Of a DNA stretch of 64,000 nt, positions 10,178-21,320 are shown one piece after another. Position numbers and translations under genes: made by a program. Origin of the DNA: Buchnera aphidicola (Brachycaudus tragopogonis) (GTDB lineage: Bacteria; Pseudomonadota; Gammaproteobacteria; Enterobacterales; Enterobacteriaceae); the NCBI RefSeq assembly GCF_964059175.1, contig NZ_OZ060418.1:62001-126000 (forward strand), in the 5' to 3' direction. Below the pieces are notes generated by a model that was not told the DNA's origin, did no database searches, and saw nothing but the letters and a program-made list of their open reading frames with translations. The number at the start of each line of letters is the position of its first letter. Positions within the stretch are counted from its first letter, which is position 1.

Positions 10178-11146
10178 TTAAAAATGTTCTTTATTATCAG
10201 ATAATGTAGAAAATAATTCTGTACTTAAATAACGTTCTCCTGAAGAAGGTAATATAACAATTATTGTTTTATTTAAAAATTTTTTTTCTTTTTGAATTTT
10301 TAACGCAGCAGATAAAGCTGCACCCGAAGAAATACCTGCTAATATTCCTTCTTTTTCCATTAATTTTTGAGCTATGAATATTGATTCTTCACTTGACACA
10401 GTAATAACTCGATCAATTAATGTTAAGTCTAGATTTTTAGGTATGAATCCAGCTCCAATACCTTGAATTTTATGAGGTCCAGGTTTTATTTTTTGTCCAG
10501 ACAAAAATTGTGTAATTACAGGTGATTCAGAAGGCTCTACTGCAATACTAATAAAATTTTTTTTTCTCTTTTTTTGTTTTATATATCTCGTAATACCTGT
10601 AATAGTGCCTCCTGTTCCTACAGCAGAAATTAAAACATCTAAGTTACCATCAGTGTCTTTCCAGATTTCAGGACCAGTAGTTTTTTCATGAATTTCAGGA
10701 TTTGCTGGATTTTCAAATTGTTTTAATAAAAGATATTTTTTAGAATTATACGATACAATTTGATCAGCTTTAGATATTGCACCTTGCATTCCTAACTTAC
10801 CGTCTGTTAATACTAAGTTTGCACCTAAAGATTTTAGTAGTTTTTTTCTCTCAATAGACATTGTATCTGGCATTGTAAGAGTTAAGCGATAGTTTCGAGC
10901 TGCAGCAACATAAGCTAATGCTATTCCAGTATTACCACTAGTTGCTTCAATTAGTTCTATATTTTTGGTTAAATTGCCATTTTTTTCTGCGTTCCATATC
11001 ATATTAGCACCAATTCTGCACTTTACACTAAAACTAGGATTCCTAGATTCTATTTTTACTACAATATTTCCATGTCCTATATTTTTTAAACGGACTAAGG
11101 GTGTGTTTCCAATAGTTAAAGAATTATCTTCATATATTTTACTCAT
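10178..11146 (-). CDS. cysK: Cysteine synthase A
   Basis: PLP enzyme that makes cysteine from O-acetylserine and sulfide. The start chosen is the ATG at 11146 ([20 protein letters not shown]), which matches E. coli and has a GAAGGA site upstream. A frame extension to 11176 adds ten residues without support. The protein has 322 residues. The PLP lysine is in [14 protein letters not shown], the substrate loop in [13 protein letters not shown] and the phosphate-binding Gly-rich loop in [11 protein letters not shown]. It keeps the E. coli cysK-ptsH-ptsI-crr order. An 8-bp inverted repeat (11204-11222) lies upstream. Confidence 0.96.
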   Translation of the reverse strand: MSKIYEDNSLTIGNTPLVRLKNIGHGNIVVKIESRNPSFSVKCRIGANMIWNAEKNGNLTKNIELIEATSGNTGIALAYVAAARNYRLTLTMPDTMSIERKKLLKSLGANLVLTDGKLGMQGAISKADQIVSYNSKKYLLLKQFENPANPEIHEKTTGPEIWKDTDGNLDVLISAVGTGGTITGITRYIKQKKRKKNFISIAVEPSESPVITQFLSGQKIKPGPHKIQGIGAGFIPKNLDLTLIDRVITVSSEESIFIAQKLMEKEGILAGISSGAALSAALKIQKEKKFLNKTIIVILPSSGERYLSTELFSTLSDNKEHF

Positions 11147-11386
11147 GTTTTTTCCTTCATGTTTCAAAAATTTCATTTTTTATTAAAATGTTTTAGCATA
11201 TGTAATAGAATGCTATTCTATTTTTTATAAAAAATTGTTTTATAATATTATTTTTTATTATACTTCTTTTATTAATTTTAAAAAAATCTATCTTTTATAT
11301 TTTGCAAATAAATATTTTTATTATAGGTAAAAATTATATAATAAAAAATATTTTGAAATATTAATATTATTAATTTGTAAAATTAA

Positions 11387-13429
<2,043 letters not shown>

Positions 13430-13442
13430 AAATAACGTCTTT

Positions 13443-13515
13443 TGGGTCGTGCAGGATTTGAACCTGCGACCAATTGATTAAAAGTCAACTGCTCTACCAA
13501 CTGAGCTAACGACCC
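13443..13515 (-). tRNA. tRNA-Lys (anticodon UUU)
   Basis: Cloverleaf on the minus strand: acceptor GGGTCGT / ACGACCC, D arm with AGCTCAGTTGGTAGAGC, anticodon loop CTTTTAA with anticodon TTT, T arm GCAGG TTCGAAT CCTGC, discriminator A. The 3' CCA is not encoded (AAA follows). It is downstream of tRNA-Val in one unit, matching the valU-lysV arrangement next to gltX in E. coli. Confidence 0.97.
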
Positions 13516-13535
13516 TATTTGTTATTTATTTTTTT

Positions 13536-13611
13536 TGGTGGGTGATGACGGACTTGAACCGCCGACTTCCTCCGTGTAAAGGAGGAGCTCTACCAACTGA
13601 GCTAATCACCC
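13536..13611 (-). tRNA. tRNA-Val (anticodon UAC)
   Basis: Cloverleaf on the minus strand: acceptor GGGTGAT / ATCACCC, anticodon loop TTTACAC with anticodon TAC, T arm GGCGG TTCAAGT CCGTC with one mismatch-like pair, discriminator A. The CCA end is encoded (TGG at 13536-13538 on the plus strand), unlike the other three tRNAs in the window. It is the first gene of a Val-Lys tRNA unit. Confidence 0.97.
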
Positions 13612-13631
13612 TAAAAAAGTTTTATAATCTT

Positions 13632-13659
13632 ATTGTAAAGATAGGAATAATAGAGTCAA
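13632..13659 (-). promoter_or_regulatory. Sigma-70 promoter of tRNA-Val/tRNA-Lys
   Basis: On the minus strand TTGACT (13654-13659) is followed after 16 bp by TACAAT (13632-13637). Each hexamer matches consensus at five of six positions. The -10 box ends 20 bp before the tRNA-Val 5' end. Confidence 0.7.
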
Positions 13660-13817
13660 CCTTTTTTTAAGAAATAATATTTGTTTGTTGTAAATTTAAT
13701 CATAGTGATTAAATTATAGTCTATATTTTCTTTTCTTTAAAATTTATATATTAAATATTTTAATAATATTTATTTTTATACATTAGGACTATTCAATTAA
13801 AACTATTTAAGGGATAT

Positions 13818-15233
13818 ATGAAAATAAAAACTCGTTTTGCTCCTAGTCCCACTGGAAATTTACATATTGGAAGTATTCGAACTGCTTTATATTCTTGGTT
13901 ATTTGCAAGGCATAATAATGGAAAGTTTGTGCTTCGTATAGAGGATACAGATCTTAAACGTTCTCAGGAAGTTTCTCTTAACTCTATTTTTCATGGATTA
14001 AAATGGTTAGGCTTAGATTGGGATGAAGGACCTTATTTTCAAAGTAAACGATTAGATCGATATAGAGAAGTTATTAATATAATGTTAGATAAAGGAGATG
14101 CATATAAGTGTTTTTGTTCATCTACACAATTAGAAAAAATACGAATTGATCTAATACAAAAAGGTCTAAAACCACGTTATCCTGGAATTTGTAGAAATTT
14201 AAAGCATAAAGATATATTGAATCAAGATTATGTAATACGATTTAAAAATCCTCGCACTGGAAAAGTTATTTTTAACGATATAGTTAGAGGTGATATTATT
14301 TTTAATAATCAAGAATTAGATGATCTTGTTATTCAACGTTCTAATGGTATGCCTACTTATAATTTTTGTGTAGTAATCGATGACTTAGATATGCAAATTA
14401 CTCATGTTATTCGTGGAGAAGATCATATTAATAATACACCTCGTCAAATCAATATTATGAAGTCTTTAGGAGTTAAAATACCCATTTATGCTCATTTATC
14501 AATGATTTTAGATGAAGACAAACATAAAATTTCTAAAAGAAAAAATGCTTTAAGTATTATTGAGTATTATAAGCAGGGATTCTTGCCTGAAGCAATATTA
14601 AATCACGTAGTCCGATTAGGTTGGTCTTGTGGTGATAAAGAGATTTTTAGCATATTAGAAATGCAAGAACTGTTTAATTTAAAATCTGTGAGTAAATCTT
14701 CTAGTATTTTTAGTACAAAAAAGCTTTTATGGTTAAACAAATATTACATTAACAATTTGTCTATAACTCATATCTCTTGTATTTTAAAAAAGTATATGTT
14801 AGAAAAAAATATTCTTATAAATAATGGTCCTAATTTGGAATCATTATTAAAATTATTAAGAAATCGTTATCATACATTAAAAGAAATAACAGAATCTTGT
14901 CGTTATTTTTATCAAGAATTTAAAGATTTTAATAAAGAAGCAGCAAAAAAACATTTTACAATACAAAATTGTTTTGTCTTAAAAAAGATATATCAAAAAA
15001 TAAAAAAATTAATTGTTTGGGATGAAAAAACGATATCTGGAGTAATGAATAATTTATCTGTAAGTATGCAAATAAAAATAAAAGAAATTAATATGCTTTT
15101 AAGAGTTGCTATTACAGGTAATGTATTTTCACCTAGTATAAGTTCTGTAATTATTTTAGTTGGGCGCGAAAAAACTTTATTAAGAATAAAAAAGGCAATT
15201 AATTATATAAATGCTACATCCATAAAAAAGTAA
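13818..15233 (+). CDS. gltX: Glutamyl-tRNA synthetase
   Basis: Class I synthetase charging tRNA-Glu. The 471 residues equal the E. coli length. The HIGH-type motif is in [14 protein letters not shown] (near residue 17) and the KMSKS-type motif is HKISKRKNA (near 237). The zinc site begins CFC near residue 98, and the third ligand appears as CRN where E. coli has CRH, so the last ligand may be lost or supplied by the nearby KHK. It is flanked by tRNA-Val/Lys and tRNA-Ala, the same neighbourhood as E. coli gltX. A 10-bp palindromic repeat (13693-13715) lies in its upstream region. Confidence 0.97.
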   Translation: MKIKTRFAPSPTGNLHIGSIRTALYSWLFARHNNGKFVLRIEDTDLKRSQEVSLNSIFHGLKWLGLDWDEGPYFQSKRLDRYREVINIMLDKGDAYKCFCSSTQLEKIRIDLIQKGLKPRYPGICRNLKHKDILNQDYVIRFKNPRTGKVIFNDIVRGDIIFNNQELDDLVIQRSNGMPTYNFCVVIDDLDMQITHVIRGEDHINNTPRQINIMKSLGVKIPIYAHLSMILDEDKHKISKRKNALSIIEYYKQGFLPEAILNHVVRLGWSCGDKEIFSILEMQELFNLKSVSKSSSIFSTKKLLWLNKYYINNLSITHISCILKKYMLEKNILINNGPNLESLLKLLRNRYHTLKEITESCRYFYQEFKDFNKEAAKKHFTIQNCFVLKKIYQKIKKLIVWDEKTISGVMNNLSVSMQIKIKEINMLLRVAITGNVFSPSISSVIILVGREKTLLRIKKAINYINATSIKK

Positions 15234-15402
15234 TAAATAGTGAAGTATGATTTTAAAAAAAAAATAAACTTTAAATTTATTTATAAAAAATTTGACACAT
15301 CTTATCTTTAATAAGATAAAAATTAGGTTTTTATAATAAAAATATATCTCGAATAAATTTAAATAAATTTTTTTTATAAAAATTATTTTATGAAAAAATA
15401 AA

Positions 15403-15431
15403 TTGACAGAATTCACCTGTTTTTATATTGT
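15403..15431 (+). promoter_or_regulatory. Sigma-70 promoter of tRNA-Ala
   Basis: A perfect -35 box TTGACA (15403-15408), a 17-bp spacer and a -10 box TATTGT (four of six). Transcription would begin a base or two before the tRNA 5' end at 15440, leaving almost no leader. Confidence 0.65.
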
Positions 15432-15439
15432 AATATTTT

Positions 15440-15512
15440 GGGGCTATAGCTCAGTTGGTAGAGCACTTGCATGGCATGCAAGATGTCAGCGGTTCAATTC
15501 CGCTTAGCTCCA
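15440..15512 (+). tRNA. tRNA-Ala (anticodon GGC)
   Basis: Cloverleaf on the plus strand: acceptor GGGGCTA / TAGCTCC, D arm AGCTCAGTTGGTAGAGC, anticodon loop ATGGCAT with anticodon GGC, T arm GCGG TTCAATT CCGC, discriminator A. CCA is not encoded. It corresponds to alaW/alaX beside gltX in E. coli. Confidence 0.97.
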
Positions 15513-15640
15513 TAAAATTTTTTTTAATATCAAATATTTAACTAATAAAATTAAAATAATATAGAATATTTTTTTTTAAATATAAAAAAATATTTAGTAA
15601 GCAAGATGTGCTGAACAAGATTCAGCACATTATTAATAAA

Positions 15641-15952
15641 TCAAACTTGTTGACTCATTATTTCTTGATAAGCTGATACAATTTTATTTCTTACTTGAAT
15701 TGCCATTTGCATAGAAAGAGAGGACTTTTGCAAGTTTATCATTACATCATTTAAAGATATTCCTGATTGATTTAACATAAATTTTTCAGCATCTTTTGTT
15801 GCATGATTTTGAACGTTACTTATTTCTCCCAATGCTGTTTTTATATAGTCGATAAAATTATTAGATTCTATGTTTTTTGAGGTATTTAAATTTTTATTTA
15901 AAAAATTAATTTTGGTATAAAAATTTTGATGATTAATATTATTAATTAGCAT
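15641..15952 (-). CDS. fliE: Flagellar hook-basal body protein FliE
   Basis: Adaptor between the MS ring (FliF) and the proximal rod; also an early export substrate. The 103 residues are about E. coli length (104). The conserved C-terminal half includes SLNDVMINLQKSSLSMQMAI and QVRNKIVSAYQEIMSQQV. The N-terminal half is divergent and Asn/Lys-rich. It is transcribed divergently from fliF, as in E. coli. Confidence 0.93.
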   Translation of the reverse strand: MLINNINHQNFYTKINFLNKNLNTSKNIESNNFIDYIKTALGEISNVQNHATKDAEKFMLNQSGISLNDVMINLQKSSLSMQMAIQVRNKIVSAYQEIMSQQV

Positions 15953-16122
15953 AATTTTTCTCTATAAATAATTTTTGTTTTTTACATTTAAAAAGATTAT
16001 TATATCTTAATATAAAATAAATTAAGATAAATATTTTATTAAAAAATAATTTATTAATAAAATATTATTAATAATAATTTAATTGAAAATAATTTAACAG
16101 GAAATTTTTTTATTTCATACTA

Positions 16123-16169
16123 TTAGTGAAATTATTTAATTATCACTAAATTGTAGTTAGAACTAACTA
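16123..16169. promoter_or_regulatory. Two palindromes upstream of fliF
   Basis: TTAGTGA (16123-16129) pairs with TCACTAA (16143-16149). A second palindrome TAGTTAG-AA-CTAACTA (16154-16169) ends 17 bp before the fliF ATG, next to its GGAAG ribosome binding site. Either could be an operator for the fliE/fliF divergent region or an mRNA leader fold; the function is unknown. Confidence 0.4.
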
Positions 16170-16186
16170 TCAGATAGGAAGATTTC

Positions 16187-17845
16187 ATGAATTTCGGTGC
16201 TATAGAAGATTCAGTTGTAGAAGAGAAAAAAAAATTTAATAATTTTTTATCTCGTTTTTTAAAAAATTCTCGTGTTTTAATTATTTTATTAACAGCTGCA
16301 GTAATTACTGCTGTTTCTGTTTCAATATGGATTAAATCTCCTGAGTATCAAATTTTATATAATCATTTATCTGATGAAGATGGCGGAGCTATCATAAATC
16401 ATTTAAATCAAATGAAAATTCCTTATCAATTTACTGATTCTTCAGGCGAAATATCTGTTCCAAAAAATAAAGTTTATGATATTCGTTTACGTTTAGCAGA
16501 AAAAAATCTTCCAAGAGGTGGAGGAGTTGGTTTTGAATTATTAGATAAAGAAAAATTTGGTATTAGTCAATTTAATGAACAAATAAATTATCAACGTGCT
16601 TTAGAAGGAGAATTAGCTCGAACTATACAACGTATTAATATTGTAAAAAGCGCTAGAATACATCTAGCATTTTCTAAGCCATCATTATTCTTACAAGAAA
16701 ATAAAAAACCATCAGCTTCAGTTATTTTAGAGCTACAAAATGGAAGAGTGTTAAATACAGATCAAATTAATGCAATATTACACTTAATTTCAAGCAGTGT
16801 GTCTAATCTTTCAGTTGAAAGTATTACTATCGTCGATCAATCAGGACAGCTTTTAAATCAACCTTTTTCACGTTATCAACAGGTTAATAACCTACAATTT
16901 AAATATTCTGAAGATATTGAATCTCGCTATCGAAACAGAATCAAGAGTATTTTAGAGCCATTAGTTGGGATTGGTAATGTTTATGCTCAAGTCACTGCTC
17001 AGATAGATTTTAATGATCACGAAGAAACACAAGAAAAGTATTCACCAAATACTAATAATAAACATCAAGCAATACGATCTTATCAAAATAGTATTCATGA
17101 TCAAATAAACAATAAGGATATACCTGCATCTTTATCTAATAATACCTTAAATAACCAGATTCAAAAAAACAAAAATAATAGTTCATTAAACCAATTTAAT
17201 ATTCTAAAAAACAATAAAAAACTAAATAATGTTTACGATTCTTTAAATTCTAATATTAATCGTGATAATACAGTAAATTATGAATTAAATCATAGTGTAT
17301 CTCATGTAAAGATGAATATAGGAGAAATAAAAAGATTATCAGCGGCAGTTTTAATTAACTTTGTTAAAGATAAAAATGGGAAAGACCTTCCTTTTACTAC
17401 GGAAAAAATAAAAAATATTGAACATTTAATACGTGAAACAATAGGATATTCTAAAGCTCGAGGAGATAGTATTCATATTGTTAATGCATCATTTGCTAAA
17501 TATCATAAAAAAATTCCTGTTCAATTAAATAATTTAAATTCATTTGAATTCTCACATTTTGTATTTAACATTGCACCATGGATTCTTGCTTTTTTATTGC
17601 TTTTCTACTTATTAAAAAGATATATTTGTCCTTCTTCAAGTAATAATATTACTCAAAATAGAATTCAAAACGAAAAAAAACATATAGAAAAGTGTGAGAA
17701 TATAGAAAAAAATATTGCTGAACAAGAAGATATGAAAAATAATTTAAATACAGATAAATTGATTCATCAAATTTGTAATATATCTAATCAGAATCCACGT
17801 ACTATAGCGTTGATTATTCGTAAATGGATGAGTGATAAAATATGA
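16187..17845 (+). CDS. fliF: Flagellar MS-ring protein FliF
   Basis: Forms the inner-membrane MS ring on which the rotor and export gate assemble. The 552 residues match E. coli. There is a transmembrane segment near residues 27-48 and another near 446-466, with ring-building motifs between (YQILYNHLSDEDGG, the LPRGGGVGFELLDKEKFG region and YQRALEGELARTIQ). The linker around 280-370 is Asn-rich low complexity. The C-terminal cytoplasmic tail that binds FliG is present (NPRTIALIIRKWM). It overlaps fliG by 4 bp (ATGA). Confidence 0.96.
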   Translation: MNFGAIEDSVVEEKKKFNNFLSRFLKNSRVLIILLTAAVITAVSVSIWIKSPEYQILYNHLSDEDGGAIINHLNQMKIPYQFTDSSGEISVPKNKVYDIRLRLAEKNLPRGGGVGFELLDKEKFGISQFNEQINYQRALEGELARTIQRINIVKSARIHLAFSKPSLFLQENKKPSASVILELQNGRVLNTDQINAILHLISSSVSNLSVESITIVDQSGQLLNQPFSRYQQVNNLQFKYSEDIESRYRNRIKSILEPLVGIGNVYAQVTAQIDFNDHEETQEKYSPNTNNKHQAIRSYQNSIHDQINNKDIPASLSNNTLNNQIQKNKNNSSLNQFNILKNNKKLNNVYDSLNSNINRDNTVNYELNHSVSHVKMNIGEIKRLSAAVLINFVKDKNGKDLPFTTEKIKNIEHLIRETIGYSKARGDSIHIVNASFAKYHKKIPVQLNNLNSFEFSHFVFNIAPWILAFLLLFYLLKRYICPSSSNNITQNRIQNEKKHIEKCENIEKNIAEQEDMKNNLNTDKLIHQICNISNQNPRTIALIIRKWMSDKI

Positions 17846-18837
17846 TTTTAAATGGTACTGAAAAAAGTGCACTATTATTAATGTCAATAGGGGCTGATCA
17901 AGCAGGAGAGATATTAAAAAATTTAACTCCTTTTGAAGTGCAAGAAATTCTTACTTCTATGGTGAATATAAAAAGAGTTTCAACAGAAAAATTAAATGAA
18001 ACTCTACACGAATGTTATAATCTTGCGATAAAAAACAATCCCTTTAATTTTAATAATAGTGATAATTACCTTGTAGATATGCTTAATAAAGCGTTAGGAG
18101 AAAAAAAAGGTAATTCTTTATTACAAGAAGCATTAGACCTTCGTAATGCTAAAATATGTATTAAAGCTCTTAATTATATGAATCCTGAAAAGCTTGCTTT
18201 TCTATTAGATCAAGAACACTCTCAAATTATTACAACGATTCTTATATATCTGGATAGAAATCATTCTGCTAAAGTTCTCTCGTTTCTTAGTAATCAAAAA
18301 CGTGCTGAAATTATATTAAAAATTACAGAATTTCATGGAATTGAAGAATCTAGTTTAGTTGAATTAACTAAAGTTATTGAAAATTTATTAAAAAATAAAA
18401 AATTACTTTTATCAGAAAAAGGAGGTATAAAAACTGCTGCTAGAATTTTAAATTCTATGAAAATTAAAGATGAAAAAGAAACAATTAAAAAAATTAGTAT
18501 GTTTAATAAAGAATTATCTAATAATATTATCAATGAAATGTTTTCGTTTGAAAATATACTAGATTTAGATAATAATCATATTAGAATTGTTATTGAAAAT
18601 ATTGAAAAAGAAAAATTATATATTGCACTTCAGAATACCAGTTCTTCTATTAGAGAAAAATTTTTTAAAAACATGTCTGAAACTGAATCAAATAAGTTAT
18701 CTTTAATTCTAGAAAAAAAATCTTATATTTCTGATATTGCTATAAAAAATGAACAAAAATTAATTTTAATAATGATTAAAAGTATTATAGATAAAGGATA
18801 TTTTTCATTAAAAAATTTACGAGAGTATTATGCCTGA
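17842..18837 (+). CDS. fliG: Flagellar motor switch protein FliG, torque residues lost
   Basis: C-ring protein that links FliF to the FliM/FliN ring and in motile cells contacts the MotA stator. The 331 residues have exactly the E. coli length, so positions can be compared directly. The N-terminal FliF-binding domain and the EHSQIITT motif are retained. The five charged residues important for torque in E. coli are all changed: Lys264 to Gln, Arg281 to Thr, Asp288 to Leu, Asp289 to Ile, Arg297 to Ser. This fits a structural rotor ring without rotation. It overlaps fliF and fliH. Confidence 0.96.
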   Translation: MILNGTEKSALLLMSIGADQAGEILKNLTPFEVQEILTSMVNIKRVSTEKLNETLHECYNLAIKNNPFNFNNSDNYLVDMLNKALGEKKGNSLLQEALDLRNAKICIKALNYMNPEKLAFLLDQEHSQIITTILIYLDRNHSAKVLSFLSNQKRAEIILKITEFHGIEESSLVELTKVIENLLKNKKLLLSEKGGIKTAARILNSMKIKDEKETIKKISMFNKELSNNIINEMFSFENILDLDNNHIRIVIENIEKEKLYIALQNTSSSIREKFFKNMSETESNKLSLILEKKSYISDIAIKNEQKLILIMIKSIIDKGYFSLKNLREYYA

Positions 18838-19486
18838 TTTGATATTAGAAAAAAAATGGACGCGATGGTATCCAAAAAAAATACTTTTAAAAAACGAAAA
18901 ATATAAAAAAAAATTTTTATATTGTTCAGATAAATTTACTCGAAAAGATTTTTTTATAGATACCAACAATGAAAAAAGAAAAAAACATAATTCGTCACAA
19001 ATAGATATAACAAAAACACAAGAATATAAAATAGGTTTTGAAAAAGGATTGTTATCAGGAGTAGAAGAAAATATTTTTTTAAAAAATAAATTAAATATTT
19101 TACTTTTAGATTTTGAAAAATCTTTTTCTGCATTTGAAAAAAAACTGTATTCTCGTTTATTAAAAACAGTATTAATAGTTTCATCCTATGTAATTGGAAA
19201 TAAAATTGATTGTGATAAATCAATTTTACTTAATTCTATAAAAAACATTATTAATCAAAATGGTATTTTTTTGAAAAAACCGTGTCTTGTTATTCACTCT
19301 AATAATAAAGTTTTAATAGAAGAAACCTTTGAAGATTTTTTGAAAACTTATAAATGGCAATTAGTATGTGATGATAGCATAGATGTAAATAGCTTTAAAA
19401 TTAAATCAGAAAGCACTGATATAGATGCCACAGTGGATGCGAGATGGCAAGAATTGCATCGTCTTCTTTATTCAGAGGAATATTAA
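18830..19486 (+). CDS. fliH: Flagellar export ATPase regulator FliH
   Basis: Peripheral stalk protein that holds the FliI ATPase at the export gate and restrains it. The 218 residues are close to E. coli (228). The N-terminal half is poorly conserved and Lys-rich; the C-terminal FliI-binding region is recognisable ([21 protein letters not shown]). The [14 protein letters not shown] segment corresponds to the Gly-zipper-like helical region, much reduced. It overlaps fliG by 8 bp, and its stop codon overlaps the fliI start. Confidence 0.9.
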   Translation: MPDLILEKKWTRWYPKKILLKNEKYKKKFLYCSDKFTRKDFFIDTNNEKRKKHNSSQIDITKTQEYKIGFEKGLLSGVEENIFLKNKLNILLLDFEKSFSAFEKKLYSRLLKTVLIVSSYVIGNKIDCDKSILLNSIKNIINQNGIFLKKPCLVIHSNNKVLIEETFEDFLKTYKWQLVCDDSIDVNSFKIKSESTDIDATVDARWQELHRLLYSEEY

Positions 19487-20847
19487 TGAATGTAAGATTT
19501 ACTCAATTGTTAAAAAAGCTTGCTTCTTTTGAAAAAAGAATTAATAAACTTCCTAATTTTATTATTTATGGTCGTCTTATTAGTGTTAATGGTTTGGTTT
19601 TAGAAGTTATTGGATTGAATATTCCCATTGGTTCACAATGTATTATTGAAAGAACAATAGATGGAAAAAATTTCAATATTAATGCTGAAGTTATCGGTTT
19701 TTCAGGAACAAAAACATTATTATTATCTTTAGAAGAGATCCAAGGTGTTCTTCCAGGTGCTTATGTTTTTTTAAAAACAAGTAGCAATATGAATTATTTT
19801 ATAAAAAAAATTCCACTAGGAATAGAATTGTTAGGAAGAGTAGTAGATGGAAGAGGGCGGCCATTAGATGGATTACCTCCATTAGATGATAAATGTTATA
19901 CTATAAAAAATTATGATAATATTAATCCATTAAGTAGAAAGCCAATTACTAAAGTTTTAGATACTGGAATACGTGCTATTAATGGACTTTTAACTATTGG
20001 TCAAGGACAAAGAATAGGTATTTTTTCTAGTTCTGGTATTGGTAAAAGTATTTTACTTGGCATGATAGCAAAATACACTGAAGCGGATGTAATCGTTATT
20101 GCATTGATTGGAGAAAGAGGACGAGAAGTAAAAGATTTTATAGAAAATGTATTAGGTGAAAAAGGATTAGTACGATCAGTAATAGTCGCTGCTCCTGCGG
20201 ATGTATCTCCTATGATAAGAATACAAGCTGCATCTTATGCAACTAGTATTGCAGAATACTTTTGTGATAAAAACAAGCATGTTTTACTTATTATGGATTC
20301 TTTGACCCGTTATGCTATGGCACAACGAGAAGTTTCTTTGTCTTTAGAAGAATTACCAGTGTCAAAAGGTTATCCATCTTCAATATTTTCAAAAATTCCA
20401 AATTTAATAGAACGTGTAGGTAATACTAAAAAAGGATCAATTACTGCTTTTTATACAGTTTTAACTGAAGGTGAAGATGGAGATGATCAAGATCCAGTTT
20501 CATATTTAGCACGTTCAATATTAGATGGACATATTATCTTATCTCGTTATTATGCTGATTTAGGTCATTACCCTGCAATTGATATCGGATCTTCTATTAG
20601 TCGTGTAATGCCAGATATCGTTGATTCTGAACATTATAAACAATCTTGTTATTTCAAAAAATTAGTGTCTTCTTATCAAAAAAATCGAGATTTAATAAAT
20701 GTTGGTGCTTATATTGTTGGCACTGATGTCATTTTAGATCATGCTATTAAAATTTGGTCAAATTTAGAGAGGTTTTTGCAGCAAGAAGTATCAGAAAAAA
20801 GTAACTATTCTACTTCTTGTCAAGAGTTAAAGAAAATATTTTCTTAA
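19486..20847 (+). CDS. fliI: Flagellum-specific ATPase FliI
   Basis: Hexameric ATPase of the flagellar type III export apparatus, related to F1-beta. I place the start at the ATG at 19486 ([19 protein letters not shown]), which overlaps the fliH stop as TAATG and has an AGAGGA site. A frame extension 14 residues upstream lies within fliH. The 453 residues retain the Walker A motif SSSGIGKS, the following GERGREVKDFIE region, Walker B LLIMDSLTRYA and the signature KGYPSSIFSKIPNLIER. All ATPase motifs are intact, which argues for continued protein export. Confidence 0.96.
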   Translation: MNVRFTQLLKKLASFEKRINKLPNFIIYGRLISVNGLVLEVIGLNIPIGSQCIIERTIDGKNFNINAEVIGFSGTKTLLLSLEEIQGVLPGAYVFLKTSSNMNYFIKKIPLGIELLGRVVDGRGRPLDGLPPLDDKCYTIKNYDNINPLSRKPITKVLDTGIRAINGLLTIGQGQRIGIFSSSGIGKSILLGMIAKYTEADVIVIALIGERGREVKDFIENVLGEKGLVRSVIVAAPADVSPMIRIQAASYATSIAEYFCDKNKHVLLIMDSLTRYAMAQREVSLSLEELPVSKGYPSSIFSKIPNLIERVGNTKKGSITAFYTVLTEGEDGDDQDPVSYLARSILDGHIILSRYYADLGHYPAIDIGSSISRVMPDIVDSEHYKQSCYFKKLVSSYQKNRDLINVGAYIVGTDVILDHAIKIWSNLERFLQQEVSEKSNYSTSCQELKKIFS

Positions 20848-20876
20848 TATTTAAAATACTTAGGTCTATTACCTTA

Positions 20877-21320
20877 ATGAAATATAAAAAAATTTCGTTG
20901 TCTATTTTAGAAGAAATAGAAATAAAAAAAATAGAAAAAGAAATAATTAATATTAAAAACATGTCTTTAAAGCAAGAAGATAATAATAAACAGTTAAAAT
21001 TATTAATAAAATATGAAAAAGAATATATAAAACAAATAAATAACAGATTATTATCAGGAATTGGTGTATATCAGTGGAAAAATTATAATAATTTTATTTC
21101 TATATTAAGTGTAATTATTAAAGATAATAGAAATATGATTCAAAAAAATAAAGAATTAATTAAAGAAAAATTAAAAATATGGTCTGAAAGTCAAAAGAAA
21201 TTAAAATTTTGGCAATCTTTAAGTGTTATTAATAAAAAACAAATATTGAAATTCAAAAAAACAGAAGAGCAAACCATTAATGATAATTATGTTCAATTAA
21301 AGTTTTTAAAAAAAGGATGA
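20877..21320 (+). CDS. fliJ: Flagellar export chaperone FliJ
   Basis: Coiled-coil central stalk of the export ATPase, binding FliI and FlhA. The ATG at 20877 (MKYKKISLSILEE) gives 147 residues, exactly the E. coli length; a frame opening at 20817 inside fliI is not needed. It is almost all charged helix, with the conserved segment LKLLIKYEKEYIKQINNRL and the WSESQKKLKFWQSL motif. Its stop overlaps the fliK start as ATGA. Confidence 0.93.
   Translation: MKYKKISLSILEEIEIKKIEKEIINIKNMSLKQEDNNKQLKLLIKYEKEYIKQINNRLLSGIGVYQWKNYNNFISILSVIIKDNRNMIQKNKELIKEKLKIWSESQKKLKFWQSLSVINKKQILKFKKTEEQTINDNYVQLKFLKKG

Noticed and set aside
15180..15416. 78-codon hydrophobic frame on the minus strand after gltX
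   Set aside because: Phe/Ile/Leu-rich translation of A+T-rich intergenic DNA, with no start signal or homology; overlaps the tRNA-Ala promoter.
18954..19223. 89-codon frame antisense to fliH
   Set aside because: Low-complexity Phe/Leu translation opposite a poorly conserved but real gene; no ribosome binding site or family resemblance.
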